64,000 bases of DNA, taken from assembly GCA_034506175.1 (NCBI GenBank), contig JAPDQB010000010.1:62001-126000 (forward strand), given 5' to 3'. This DNA comes from a candidate division KSB1 bacterium. GTDB lineage: Bacteria; Zhuqueibacterota; Zhuqueibacteria; Zhuqueibacterales; Zhuqueibacteraceae. The notes under the pieces are model-generated. The model worked only from the letters and a program-made list of their open reading frames with translations. It was not told the DNA's origin and ran no database searches. Position 1 is the first letter of the stretch. Each line of letters begins with the position of its first letter. Of this stretch, positions 51,747 through 61,337 are shown piece by piece. The translations under genes and the position numbers were made by a program.

Positions 51747-52177
51747 CAGGAGAACACACCATACTCAAGGCGTCCAAGCTCATCCAAGACCATATCAGCG
51801 CCAAATTTTGAGTTGAGCAAACTCATCGGAATTTTATTATCCAAGGCTTTGTTCGGATGTTTCATCCATGCCAGAAATTTTTCTCGCTCTTCAAAGACCT
51901 CCGAACCTTTGGCGGCAACTTCCGCTATTTGCAGGATTTGTTCGGAAACAATACGATTAAACGGCTTTTTTGAGCTGTAGTTCATAATGGTTCGCTCGGT
52001 GACAGAAAGAAGCTGCGCCATCTGACCAATTGAATAAGAAAAGTATTTAGCCAGATTCACAAGAGCATCTTTGGTAAGGCCTTGATTGCTCAGTTCAATT
52101 AAATCCATTCGGCTTTCGATACTCTTCCGCAGGACTTTCTTGCCTCCTAAAACTTTTTCGAGAGTGTACATTTCCAT
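51746..52177 (-). CDS. Xre/MbcA/ParS-type antitoxin (DUF2384)
   Basis: About 143 residues: N-terminal helix-turn-helix region (KDALVNLAKYFSYSIGQMAQ, SVTERTIMNYS) and a C-terminal toxin-binding domain (DUF2384) with FLAWMKHPNKALDNKIPMSL and a final GRLEYGVFS that plugs the toxin active site. It pairs with the RES toxin. ATG 52177 lies 6 bases after GAGGT; another ATG at 52183 is too close to it. The pair sits between actA and actB in the same orientation and is more AT-rich than its neighbours. Confidence 0.88.
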   Translation of the reverse strand: MEMYTLEKVLGGKKVLRKSIESRMDLIELSNQGLTKDALVNLAKYFSYSIGQMAQLLSVTERTIMNYSSKKPFNRIVSEQILQIAEVAAKGSEVFEEREKFLAWMKHPNKALDNKIPMSLLNSKFGADMVLDELGRLEYGVFS

Positions 52178-52244
52178 TTTCATACCTCTTTAATATTTAT
52201 CGATAGATATTTCCCGCTTTCAATGCGAAGCCAATAATTTCTCT

Positions 52245-52895
52245 CTATCGATGACAAATCGAACAATTCGTGAGCTTCTCAATTTTATATTCCTTCAACA
52301 AGCTGTCGCCATAAGCCGTTTGGTTCGCTGGCGATGTCCACGTCGTGCTAAACACTTCCTCACGTGGCCGCACGAAACGCTCCGGCGCGCGGTGACATTG
52401 GAGGCACCATTCCATGTTCAGCGAGTTCTCGCGCCAGGTGAGCGCCATGTCGCCGACCGGGCCGTGACAGGTCACGCAGCCGACGCCTTTTTTGACGTGG
52501 ATGCTGTGATTGAAATAAACAAAATCCGGCAGGTCGTTGACGCGAACCCATTCAATGGATTTGCCGTTGCGAAAGCTTTCGCGCACCGGCTCGAGCATCT
52601 CCGCGGTGGAATGGATTTGCGAATGGCACGTCATGCAGGTGTTCGTTGCCGGAATGCCGGCAAAATTGCTTTCTTCAACCGACGTGTGGCAGTAGCGACA
52701 ATCGATGCCGAGCTGGCTCACGTGATGGCGATGGCTGAACGGCACCGGTTGTTCGCGCACGACGCTGGCCTGAGTGACATAAGGAGATCGTTCGATGATG
52801 CCAAAAATCCAGAGCAGCCCGCCGATAAAAAACACCGCGCCAAAGATGCTGACTTTGGAGAAGGTATTCGTGCTCGGATGGAAAATTTGCGGCAT
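52245..52895 (-). CDS. actA: Alternative Complex III multiheme cytochrome c subunit ActA
   Basis: About 216 residues with an N-terminal membrane helix (SIFGAVFFIGGLLWIFGII) and five CxxCH heme sites: CRYCH, CMTCH, CVTCH, CLQCH and CSICH. Conserved histidines in SHRHHVSQLG and YFNHSIHVKKG are the distal ligands. This is the first gene of the ACIII operon. I chose ATG 52895 (MPQIFHPSTNTF); the frame extends to 52973. The RES/Xre pair lies between it and actB. Confidence 0.94.
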   Translation of the reverse strand: MPQIFHPSTNTFSKVSIFGAVFFIGGLLWIFGIIERSPYVTQASVVREQPVPFSHRHHVSQLGIDCRYCHTSVEESNFAGIPATNTCMTCHSQIHSTAEMLEPVRESFRNGKSIEWVRVNDLPDFVYFNHSIHVKKGVGCVTCHGPVGDMALTWRENSLNMEWCLQCHRAPERFVRPREEVFSTTWTSPANQTAYGDSLLKEYKIEKLTNCSICHR

Positions 52896-53018
52896 TTGAT
52901 AAATTTTACTGATGAAAAAAATTTCAGCCAGGAAATCGGCTGGAAACCAAAAGCCTGCAACTGCAGGCAACAATTTTGAAGATAATAAAGAAATGATATT
53001 TTGTCAAGCGGCGGGCGA

Positions 53019-53942
53019 TTAAAATTGGCAAGGCGGCTTTCTGCTCAGCCCACCTTGATGAGCATTCGGCAGGGCGTCGATCAGTTTTCGCATCATCCGA
53101 ATATGCTCCGGTCCAGTGCCGCAACAGCCGCCGAGAATATTGACGCCGGCTCGCAAAAGTTTCTCGGCTTGCGGTAGAATCAATTGCGGTGTTTCTTGGT
53201 AAACCAAAACGCCATCCACCCATTCGGGAATGCCGGCGTTGGGTTGGGCGATGATCGGCTTTTTCGTGAGCGGCCGCATTTCGTGAATGATGGCGAGCAT
53301 CTCATCGAAGCCGCGCCCGCAATTCGCGCCGATCACGTCGGCGCCGGCTTCAGTGAGCCGTTGCACCGCCGTCGCCACATCGACGCCCCACATCGTGCGC
53401 AAACCGGCTTTTCCCATTTCAAAGGTCATCGTCGCGACCACCGGCAAAGCCGTTTTTTCTTTTGCCGCACGAATCGCGATTTCAGCTTCTTCGGGAGCCA
53501 TCATGGTTTCGACGAAGATGACGTCCACCCCGCCTTTGGCAAGCGCCAGCGCCTGTTCGGCAAAAATTTCATGAGCTTCCTGAACCGTGCGCGGCCCGAG
53601 CGGCTCAATCAAATCGCCGGTTGGCCCGATCGAGCCGGCAACGAATTTTCCGGGGGGGCAAACTTCGCGTGCGAGCCTTGCCGAGACGATACAAAATTCC
53701 GCCGTGCGATGAGCAAAATCATGCAAAGCCAGCCTTGCCCGATTCGCGCCGAAAGTGTTGGTTTCAACCAGATCAGCCCCGGCGTCATAATAATCACGAT
53801 AAATGCCCTGCACGATTTCGGGATGGGTGATATTATATTCCTCCGGACACACGCCGGTGGGCATCCCCCGTTTTTGCAACTCCGTTCCCATTGCGCCGTC
53901 GGAGAGCAGGATACCGAGATTTAATTTTTCAAGAAAAGACAT
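53019..53942 (-). CDS. Homocysteine S-methyltransferase-family protein
   Basis: About 307 residues, a single Hcy-methyltransferase barrel: LSDGAMGTELQKRGMP, VETNTFGANRARLA, AGSIGPTGDLIEP, and the zinc cysteines in GANCGRGFDE and GGCCGTGPEHIR. It is homologous to the N-terminal domain of MetH but has no pterin or B12 domain. Such proteins use S-methylmethionine, betaine or methyl-corrinoid donors. With metH at 4.3 kb it gives the organism two homocysteine methylation routes, or this one serves a corrinoid system. ATG 53942 is preferred over 53954. Confidence 0.88.
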   Translation of the reverse strand: MSFLEKLNLGILLSDGAMGTELQKRGMPTGVCPEEYNITHPEIVQGIYRDYYDAGADLVETNTFGANRARLALHDFAHRTAEFCIVSARLAREVCPPGKFVAGSIGPTGDLIEPLGPRTVQEAHEIFAEQALALAKGGVDVIFVETMMAPEEAEIAIRAAKEKTALPVVATMTFEMGKAGLRTMWGVDVATAVQRLTEAGADVIGANCGRGFDEMLAIIHEMRPLTKKPIIAQPNAGIPEWVDGVLVYQETPQLILPQAEKLLRAGVNILGGCCGTGPEHIRMMRKLIDALPNAHQGGLSRKPPCQF

Positions 53943-54004
53943 GACGCAAGTCAAAATTGAGATTTAATAAAGCCCTCATCTACCGAGTATAATTACAAAA
54001 TAAT

Positions 54005-54026
54005 AACGCCCGAAAATTCGGGCGTT
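54005..54026 (-). terminator. Terminator hairpin between the permease and methyltransferase genes
   Basis: Perfect stem AACGCCCGAA (54005-54014) / TTCGGGCGTT (54017-54026), followed on the minus strand by a T-rich ATTATTTTGT. It is placed after the permease gene, so it probably ends the macA/macB-like transcript. Confidence 0.7.
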
Positions 54027-54071
54027 TAACAAGATCCCAGCTTCGGTTTGGTGGGCGCGGCTTGCTTTTCT

Positions 54072-55289
54072 CTACTCATATCTCAGCGCCACAATCGCGT
54101 TTTGGCGTGCGGCGCGGAAGGCGGGATAAATTCCAAAAATAATTCCCACCGCGGCGGCAAAAAGGCAACTAATGCCGATCGACTCCAGAGAAATCGCGGT
54201 GTTGAAGCCGATGCGCGGCAGGATTTTGGAAGCGCCGATGCCGACGAGAATGCCGAGGAAGCCGCCGGTTAAAGACAGCGTCACCGCTTCCATCAAAAAC
54301 TGCATGAGAATGTCGCGGCGTTTGGCGCCGATGGCTTTGCGCACGCCGATCTCGCGCGTGCGTTCGGTGACGGAAACCAGCATGATGTTCATGATGCCGA
54401 TGCCGCCGACGATGAGTGAAACCACGGCGATGCCGGTGAGCAACAGCGTAAAAATTTTCTGGGTGTCGGTAAACACCGCCACCATGTCCGCCTGATTGCG
54501 AATGCTGAAATCATTGTCCTGGTTGTCGCGCAAACGATGTTGCCGGCGCATCACGCGTTCGACATCATAGAAGGCCTGGTCCATGAGCGAAGCGTCCGCC
54601 ACTTGCAGCGCCGCGCTGTTGATATGATCGACGCCGAACAAACGCATTTGCGCCGTCGCCAGTGGAATCAACACCTGATCGTCGGGATTCATCCAGCCGC
54701 CGGACTGGCCTTTGGTCTCGAGCACGCCGATGATCTGAAAATTCATGCGGTTGATGCGCAGGGTTTTGCCGATGGGGTCTTCATTGGGCGCAAAAAGGTT
54801 ATCCCTCACCGTCGAGCCGATCAAACATACGCGGGCGCGCATCTGCTCTTCTTGCGTCGTGAAATAGCGCCCGGCCACAGCGGCGACATTGCGGACTTCG
54901 CCGTAGTTCGGCGTCGTACCGACGATGCGGGTGTTCCAATTCTTATTGCCGGCTTTGACCTGGGCGCCGCGACGAAACTCCGGCACGACCGCAATAATCT
55001 CATCACATTGCGCTTCAACGGCTTCAACATCCTTGCGGGTCAATTTGGTGCTCGAACCCACCGCGGCCATGACCGGCCCCGAACGCGACGAACCGGCCTC
55101 GATGAAAAGCAAATTCGAGCCCAAGGCCTGAATCCGTTCGGTCACTGCCTTCTGCGCGCCTTTGCCAATCGACACCGCGGTGATGACTGCCCCGACGCCG
55201 ATGATGATCCCGAGCATGGTGAGCGCCGCGCGCATTTTGTTGGCAATCACCGAATCTAATGCAACACTGAAACCTTCTCGCAAGTCCAT
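54072..55289 (-). CDS. MacB/FtsX-type ABC transporter permease
   Basis: 405 residues: N-terminal membrane helix (NKMRAALTMLGIIIGVGAVI), a large periplasmic MacB-PCD domain, and three C-terminal helices of the FtsX fold with EIGVRKAIGAKRRDILMQFL. The pattern is that of MacB without the ATPase half. It forms an operon with the adaptor upstream (90 bp gap). No ATP-binding subunit is encoded nearby, so it must be supplied elsewhere. Confidence 0.92.
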   Translation of the reverse strand: MDLREGFSVALDSVIANKMRAALTMLGIIIGVGAVITAVSIGKGAQKAVTERIQALGSNLLFIEAGSSRSGPVMAAVGSSTKLTRKDVEAVEAQCDEIIAVVPEFRRGAQVKAGNKNWNTRIVGTTPNYGEVRNVAAVAGRYFTTQEEQMRARVCLIGSTVRDNLFAPNEDPIGKTLRINRMNFQIIGVLETKGQSGGWMNPDDQVLIPLATAQMRLFGVDHINSAALQVADASLMDQAFYDVERVMRRQHRLRDNQDNDFSIRNQADMVAVFTDTQKIFTLLLTGIAVVSLIVGGIGIMNIMLVSVTERTREIGVRKAIGAKRRDILMQFLMEAVTLSLTGGFLGILVGIGASKILPRIGFNTAISLESIGISCLFAAAVGIIFGIYPAFRAARQNAIVALRYE

Positions 55290-55378
55290 AAAGTTTGGCT
55301 CCTTAAAACTCGTTGATACTGTTAGCCGGTTTGCCAGTTTTCTTGAATAACAGGCTGACTGGCGAACAGGCCAAAGCC

Positions 55379-56716
55379 CTATCTCCCGCCGCCCATACGC
55401 GGGGTGCTGCCGAACGTGTTCATATTGCGCATGCGGTTCATAAATTCTTGGCGCGCGGCACCGGCGCGGCTGGCGCTAAAAACCAGCACGCTGTCTCCCT
55501 CTTGCAGGCCGCTGATAATCTCGGCGTAATCAAAATCGCTCAAGCCGATTTGCACGCGGCGAGGAACGAAACGGCCTTCATCGTTTTTAACCAACACAAA
55601 TTTGCGCGGGCTTTGGCTCTGCCCATTGCTGGCGCTGCCATCGCGGCCGAACATCGGCATGCCGCCGCCATTGCCGGCAAATTGCGGCCGCATGCCGCCG
55701 CGCGCCGAATCCGGCCGGCGGCCGCCCCAACGATTAGACATGGTGGAGTCATTGCTGTACATGAAGGCCAATTGGGCCGCGATTTCGCCAAAATCTTTCA
55801 CCGCCTGCTTGGGCGCCAAAATAATATCCCGGCGGTCGGCAATCGTCAAATCAATCGTCGTGTTCATCCCGGCTTTCAGCTTGCTCCCGGGATTTTGCAC
55901 GACGATGGTGACGTTGAAGGTGGTGACGTTTTGCTCGACCGTCGCCAGCGGCGCAACGCGCAGCACCTTGCCGTAAAAAACATCGTCGGGAAATGCATCG
56001 GCCACCACTTTTGCTCTTTGGCCGATTTGGACCTGGCCGATGTCGACTTCGTCAACTTCGGCTTGAACATACACGCTGTCCATGTTGGCCACCGTCGCGA
56101 TCAGTGTGCCGCCGCTCACGGAGTTGATGCCCGAAGAGATAATTTGCCCGGCTTCGACGTTTTTCTGGAGAATGATGCCGTCAATCGGCGAGCGCACGAT
56201 GGCGTCTTTCAAACGGATCTCGGTCGTCGCCAGCTCGGTTTCGGCCTTGACAAGTTGCGCCTTCGCGCGGACCTCTTCCAACTTCACCTGGTCGATCTCC
56301 GCCTGCGAAAGCAGCCCGCGATTAAAAAGCTCGGTTTGGCGCTTGACGTTGCTGGAGGTTTGCGCCACCGTGGCCTTGGCGACGTCCAAATCCGCCACAG
56401 CCTGTTCATACGCGTTGCGCAAATCGGTTTCATCGATGCGGGCGATGAGATCGCCTCGTTTGACGCGGTCGCCCTCCTCCACCGGCATCGTCATGATTTG
56501 GCCCGAAGCCTTGCTTTTAACTTCGACCTTTTTGATCGGTTCGACCTTTCCGGTGGCCGAAACCATTGCTGCCAAATTTCCGCGCTTGATTGCTGTGGTG
56601 CGCTGCATCATGCCGGCTGCCATCGGTTTCTCCGCCGGCTGCCGCGGCCAAAGAAAGTAGCCGGCGACCAGCACCGTGGCAAGAATGACCAGCGTGATGA
56701 TGGATTTTTTTTTCAT
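55379..56716 (-). CDS. Periplasmic adaptor (membrane fusion protein, MacA/HlyD family)
   Basis: 445 residues: N-terminal membrane anchor (IITLVILATVLVAGYFLW), lipoyl halves flanking a coiled-coil (GKVEPIKKVEVKSKASGQI, then ADLDVAKATVAQTSSNVKR and DAIVRSPIDGIILQKNV), and a C-terminal beta-barrel region. An unusual Gly/Met/Arg-rich insertion (about 345-395) sits before the final domain. It is the first gene of the pair with the MacB-like permease. The ATPase subunit is missing here. Confidence 0.92.
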   Translation of the reverse strand: MKKKSIITLVILATVLVAGYFLWPRQPAEKPMAAGMMQRTTAIKRGNLAAMVSATGKVEPIKKVEVKSKASGQIMTMPVEEGDRVKRGDLIARIDETDLRNAYEQAVADLDVAKATVAQTSSNVKRQTELFNRGLLSQAEIDQVKLEEVRAKAQLVKAETELATTEIRLKDAIVRSPIDGIILQKNVEAGQIISSGINSVSGGTLIATVANMDSVYVQAEVDEVDIGQVQIGQRAKVVADAFPDDVFYGKVLRVAPLATVEQNVTTFNVTIVVQNPGSKLKAGMNTTIDLTIADRRDIILAPKQAVKDFGEIAAQLAFMYSNDSTMSNRWGGRRPDSARGGMRPQFAGNGGGMPMFGRDGSASNGQSQSPRKFVLVKNDEGRFVPRRVQIGLSDFDYAEIISGLQEGDSVLVFSASRAGAARQEFMNRMRNMNTFGSTPRMGGGR

Positions 56717-56962
56717 ACCCTCGGTCTCCTTATTCTTAAAGGGCTTATTGTCTTTTGAGTTTGAGGCTTTGGAGCCATTTACAATCTACTGAAATGAGAC
56801 GACAGAAAAGGCCAAGAGTTCGATGTCCTTTATGAAAATATGCAAAAATTTGTCTTCATCGTCAACGCCGTTGCGGTAAAATTTTTCTTGCTTGTTTGGC
56901 GGCAAGGTGCTATTTTGACGCAAGGCCAGAATAACGACCCACTTCACTCAACAAGTAGGAAC

Positions 56963-57667
56963 ATGCGCGAGCCGGTGTTAAGCCAGGCCATCGAAGATTA
57001 TTTGAAGGCCATCCATTTTTTGCAGCTCACCGACAAAAAGGTTTCGACCTCGGCGATTGCGGAACGCCTCAGCGTGGCGCAGGCCTCGGTGACCGGCATG
57101 ATCAAAAAGATGGCGGAGATGAAACTCGTCGAACATTCGCCCTATCAAGGCGTCGAGCTGACGCGGGCTGGCGAAAAAATCGCGCTGGAAATCATTCGCC
57201 ATCACCGTCTGCTCGAGTTGTATCTCGCCGAGGCCATGGGCTACAGTTGGGACAAGGTTCACGACGAAGCCGAAAAGCTCGAGCACGTGATCTCCGAAGA
57301 GTTTGAAGATAAAATCGACGAATTTCTCGGCCGTCCGACTGCCGATCCGCACGGCGCGCCGATTCCGACGAAGGACGGTCAGATGCCGGTGTTTCAGGGT
57401 TTCGCGCTGGCGCAAGCCGAGGCCGGCGACCGCGTCGTCGTGCGCATGGTTTCCGACCGCGACCCGGAGAAATTGCGCTATCTCGGCAAGATCGGCCTCT
57501 TTCCGAATATTGAAATCGAGGTGATTGACAAAGCGCCTTTCAACGGGCCGGTGCATATTCGTCTCAGCGCGATTTCCCATCATCTTGGGCGCGAGCTGGC
57601 GCAGGTGATTTTGGTGGAACGGGTTGAGCGCCAGGCGCACAGCGGCGCAGAACAGCAACGAAGTTGA
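56963..57667 (+). CDS. DtxR/MntR-family metal-dependent transcription regulator
   Basis: About 234 residues. N-terminal winged helix (AIEDYLKAIHFLQ, AERLSVAQASVTGMIKKMAE), a metal-binding and dimerisation domain (HHRLLELYLAEAMGYSWDKV, EAEKLEHVISEEFEDKIDEF) and a C-terminal FeoA/SH3-like domain. It senses Fe2+ or Mn2+ and represses uptake genes. It is divergent from the adaptor gene, with about 245 bp between starts. I chose ATG 56963 (MREPVLSQA); a frame opens at 56840 but lacks homology. No iron-uptake gene is nearby. Confidence 0.9.
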   Translation: MREPVLSQAIEDYLKAIHFLQLTDKKVSTSAIAERLSVAQASVTGMIKKMAEMKLVEHSPYQGVELTRAGEKIALEIIRHHRLLELYLAEAMGYSWDKVHDEAEKLEHVISEEFEDKIDEFLGRPTADPHGAPIPTKDGQMPVFQGFALAQAEAGDRVVVRMVSDRDPEKLRYLGKIGLFPNIEIEVIDKAPFNGPVHIRLSAISHHLGRELAQVILVERVERQAHSGAEQQRS

Positions 57668-57804
57668 GAGGTCAAGCGCTTGGAAGCGCGCCGGCATGTC
57701 GCCGAGGCGGGTGTTGGAATAGCAAACAACAAAAAGCGCCGGGTTGACTCCGGAACAGAAGTAATTTTTCAAATATTTTGTATCCCCCCACTGGCGAAGC
57801 CTGG

Positions 57805-59991
57805 CTAAAGATTCTTCAGAAAATAATTCGTCATTAGCGTGTGCAAGTGCAAATCGGTATTGCCGCCGGAAATCCGATGGTTGCGGCCGTGATAATACAT
57901 CACGTCGAATTGCTTGTTGGCGGCTTGCAGGGCGTCTTGTAACTGCACGGTGTTTTGCGGATGCACGTTGTCATCGGCCATGCCATGAATAAGATGCAGT
58001 TTGCCTTGCAATTTGTCAATGTACGTCATCACCGACGAGGCTTTGTAGCCTTCCGGATTATCTTTGGGCAGGCCCATGTAGCGCTCCGTCCAAATCGTAT
58101 CGTAGAGCCGGAAATCCGTCACCGGCGCGCGGGCAATGCCCACTTTGAAATATGGGGCGCCCTTGGTCATCGCCATGCAGGTGAGATAACCGCCGCCGCT
58201 ATGGCCCCACATGCCAATGCGAGACGCATCAACATACGGCAAGCTCGCCAGATATTTGGCGCCTTCAATCTGATCGTGAGTCGACCATTTACCCAAGTCG
58301 CCGTAAACAAGATTCTTGAATTTCTTGCCGCGCCCGCCGGTGCCGCGGCTGTCAATGCAAAAAATAATGAAACCCCTCTCCGTCATCAGGTGATGCCACA
58401 GATAACGCCGGCCCTCCCAGCGATTGACCACGTGTTGCGCCCCCGGCCCACTGTAACAAAACACGATCACAGGATATTTTTGGGTGGAATCGAAATTCGT
58501 TGGCAGCATCATCCACGCATTCAGGAAAGTACCGTCATCGCTGGTTTTTATGGCAAGAAATTTCGGATAAGCCAGCCGGTATTGCGCCAGCGGCAGGCTC
58601 TCGTTTTTCTCCAACCAGCGCACGAGCCCGCCGTCGGTTTTGCGCAAGCTTGTCTGCGGCGGGGTTTGCACGTCTGAAAACGTGCCAATGACATATTTGA
58701 AATCCGGCGAAAAGTTCGAGCTGTGCCAGCCGGGCCGCTGGCTGATGCGCTCCAAATTCTTGCCGTCGAGGCTGATGCGGTAAATATTTTCTTCGAGAGG
58801 CGAATCTTTCTTCCCCGAAAAATAAAGCCAGCCGTTGGTCTCATCGAGGCCGCTCACCGCCGAAATTTCCCACTCACCACTGGTGAGTGGAGAGAGCAGG
58901 CGCCCGTTGTAATCATAAAGATAGGCGTGGCGATAGCCGCTGCGCTCGGAAGTCCAGATGAACTGCTCTTTCTTGGCAAGAAAAGTGAGATCATCCTGCA
59001 CGTCCACCCAGCAAGGGTCCTTGTCGCTCAACACAATGCGTGCGCCGCCGGAATTGACGTCCGCAAAAAGCAGATCAAGCTTGTTTTGTAAACGATTGAG
59101 GCGTTGAATCGAGAGTATACGCGGATCGGGCGTCCACTGAATACGCGGAATGTAAATATCCGTTTCCTCACCAATATCCATCCATTTGGTTTGCCCGCTA
59201 TCAAGAGACAATACGCCGATTTGCACCAGCGCGTTTTGCTCGCCGGCTTTGGGATACTTCAGCCAGAAAATTTTTGGATAAAGCGGCATCATATCTTCGA
59301 GCGGAAATGCCTTCACGCGTGTTTGATCGAGCCGCCAGAACGCGATCTTTTTGCCGTCCGGCGACCATCGCCAGCCGTCGGCAATGCCGAACTCTTCCTC
59401 GTAAACCCAATCGAACTGGCCATTGATGACGTCATCGCTGCCGTCGGTGGTGAGCTGCGTTTCGACGCCGGTCGCCAAATCAACCATAAAAATATTATTG
59501 TGCCGAACAAACCCCACCTTGCTGCCATCGGGTGAAAATTTGGCGGAGCGCTGTGGTCCGATGATGCCGCTGAGCGGCCGTAATTTCTTCGTCGCCACTT
59601 CGTAAATAAAAAATTGCCCCTCGGTGGAATGCCGCCAAAGCTGACGCATCTGGCTGGCGATGAGCAAATGTTGGCGGTCGCTGCTCCACTCATAGCGGTC
59701 GATGGAAATCGGCTCGCCCCCGGGCTTGCGTGACAAACTTTTTCCGGCCAAAACTAAAATCTCTTTGCCGCTGATGACCTCGTGTTTGTAAACGTCACCG
59801 CTCTTCAAATAAGTAAAAGCCGCCTCGCCGGGCACCCATTGCACGCCTTGCACCGATTTTGGCGTGAGCGTATTCGAGGCAAAAATATCTTCGAGCGCAA
59901 GGGGCTTTTTTTCTTGGGCGAAGATGAAGGAGAAGATGAGCAGAAGGGAGGTGCAGGTTAAACGGACGGAACGAACGGCAAAATGCGACAT
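57805..59991 (-). CDS. S9-family prolyl oligopeptidase, DPP-IV type
   Basis: 728 residues: signal peptide (CTSLLLIFSFIFAQ), N-terminal beta-propeller (about 80-450), and a C-terminal alpha/beta hydrolase domain. The catalytic Ser598 is in GHSGGGYL; Asp at about 673 is in GMADDNVHP and His at about 703 in GRNHRISGG. It removes dipeptides, preferentially after proline, from exported peptides. It complements the M28 aminopeptidase at 8.7 kb in extracytoplasmic peptide use. The gene converges with the dtxR-type regulator. Confidence 0.93.
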   Translation of the reverse strand: MSHFAVRSVRLTCTSLLLIFSFIFAQEKKPLALEDIFASNTLTPKSVQGVQWVPGEAAFTYLKSGDVYKHEVISGKEILVLAGKSLSRKPGGEPISIDRYEWSSDRQHLLIASQMRQLWRHSTEGQFFIYEVATKKLRPLSGIIGPQRSAKFSPDGSKVGFVRHNNIFMVDLATGVETQLTTDGSDDVINGQFDWVYEEEFGIADGWRWSPDGKKIAFWRLDQTRVKAFPLEDMMPLYPKIFWLKYPKAGEQNALVQIGVLSLDSGQTKWMDIGEETDIYIPRIQWTPDPRILSIQRLNRLQNKLDLLFADVNSGGARIVLSDKDPCWVDVQDDLTFLAKKEQFIWTSERSGYRHAYLYDYNGRLLSPLTSGEWEISAVSGLDETNGWLYFSGKKDSPLEENIYRISLDGKNLERISQRPGWHSSNFSPDFKYVIGTFSDVQTPPQTSLRKTDGGLVRWLEKNESLPLAQYRLAYPKFLAIKTSDDGTFLNAWMMLPTNFDSTQKYPVIVFCYSGPGAQHVVNRWEGRRYLWHHLMTERGFIIFCIDSRGTGGRGKKFKNLVYGDLGKWSTHDQIEGAKYLASLPYVDASRIGMWGHSGGGYLTCMAMTKGAPYFKVGIARAPVTDFRLYDTIWTERYMGLPKDNPEGYKASSVMTYIDKLQGKLHLIHGMADDNVHPQNTVQLQDALQAANKQFDVMYYHGRNHRISGGNTDLHLHTLMTNYFLKNL

Positions 59992-60095
59992 GGCCTGTTT
60001 CCTTTTACAATTTGGGCAGCTATTGTTTCACGAGCTGTTAGACAGACATTATTTCGGGATGGAAAATCGTGAGACAATGTCAATAATTTTGATCT

Positions 60096-61259
60096 TCACA
60101 AATACCTCTTCACCCACTCCTCCGCCCACGCTTGTTTTTGCGCCAAGTCGGCGGGGCGGGCCTTCATTTGTGGGTGAGGGAGGGCGAAGAACTCCCCGTC
60201 ACCGCGCACAGCTTGTTGGTTGCCGGTTTCGATATAGCAATAACCGAGGCCGTTAAAAGTTTCAGTCGCTTCTTTGCCGAGCACTTTCGCCGCAATTTGA
60301 TGTGCGACAACGCGGCCATGAGCTTCGGCGAAGACGCCGGCTTTGGGCAGCACCAGCGGCACTTCGGGTTTGAAACGCCCGGGCAACGGCACTTTGCACA
60401 AATCGCCAATGGCGTAGACATGTTCCACATTCGTCTTCAGCGATTGGGGATCAACGGGGATCCAGCCGCTGGCGTCAGTGAGGCCGGCATCACGAACCGC
60501 TTGTGGCGCTTCGTGGGGCGGGATGGCGATGAGCAAATCGAACGGCGCGGTGCTGCCGTCTTCAAAATCGATCAGGCCTTTGACGCCGTCCACACTCTTG
60601 CAGCGCTTTTCGGTGGCGAGATGAATATCGCGCTTTTGCAATTCTTCGCGGATGAATTGTCCCATCTGCGGGCCGGCCGTGGCCATCGGCGCCGCCTCAA
60701 GGGTGTAAATGCTCAATTTGATTTTATCGCGTCGACCGCGGTTGAGGAAATATTCGTGCAGCAACATCGCGGCTTCATAGGGTCCGGGCGGGCATTTGAA
60801 GGGCGTGGCAGGAATGAGTATGACGAGATTGCCGCTTGCAAATTTTGGCAGCGCTTGACGCAGGCGCAACGCGCCCGCGAGCGTATAAAATGTTTCCGCC
60901 GCCGATTCCAAGCCGGGAACTTTGCTCACGTTCAAATCCGCGCCGAGGGCGAGCACGAGAAAATCGCCGCGTAAAGTTTTGTTACTGGTTACGACTTCAC
61001 GTTTTAGCGGATCAATTTTTTGAACCTCCGCTTGCACGAAGTCAATGCCGCGATTGGACAACACATTCAAATTACGCATGACTTGCTCCGGCGCACACTC
61101 GCCGAGCATGACCCACGTTTTGGTGGCACCGAGGTTAAAAGTGGATTTCTTATCGACGATGATGATTTCGTGCTCTGCCGGCAAAAGCTGGCGCAGGGTA
61201 TTGGCCGCGGCGATGCCGCCAAAGCCGCCGCCCAAAATGAGGGTGGTGGTTTTACTCAT
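60096..61259 (-). CDS. FAD-dependent oxidoreductase, sulfide:quinone oxidoreductase/FCSD-like
   Basis: 387 residues. N-terminal ILGGGFGGIAAANTL FAD motif, a middle LALGADLNVSKVPGLE, a conserved Cys in ATPFKCPPGPYEAAML, a second nucleotide-region segment, and VYAIGDLCKVPLPG near the end; two of these cysteines (C in FKCPP and in GDLC) fit the SQR-type redox pair. The C-terminus GYCYIETGNQQAV is typical too. It could oxidise sulfide or another reduced sulfur compound to feed the quinone pool that ACIII drains, but a different substrate cannot be excluded. Confidence 0.82.
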   Translation of the reverse strand: MSKTTTLILGGGFGGIAAANTLRQLLPAEHEIIIVDKKSTFNLGATKTWVMLGECAPEQVMRNLNVLSNRGIDFVQAEVQKIDPLKREVVTSNKTLRGDFLVLALGADLNVSKVPGLESAAETFYTLAGALRLRQALPKFASGNLVILIPATPFKCPPGPYEAAMLLHEYFLNRGRRDKIKLSIYTLEAAPMATAGPQMGQFIREELQKRDIHLATEKRCKSVDGVKGLIDFEDGSTAPFDLLIAIPPHEAPQAVRDAGLTDASGWIPVDPQSLKTNVEHVYAIGDLCKVPLPGRFKPEVPLVLPKAGVFAEAHGRVVAHQIAAKVLGKEATETFNGLGYCYIETGNQQAVRGDGEFFALPHPQMKARPADLAQKQAWAEEWVKRYL

Positions 61260-61337
61260 GCTTGATCACCTGAAGGTTTGTTGTTCATGGTCGCCCTGTT
61301 TAAAGAACTTTTTATAAAAATTTACGGGATGCCCGCC

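Noticed and set aside
55313-56758. 481-codon frame opposite the adaptor gene
   Set aside because: Shadow of the adaptor gene; His/Ala-rich without domains.
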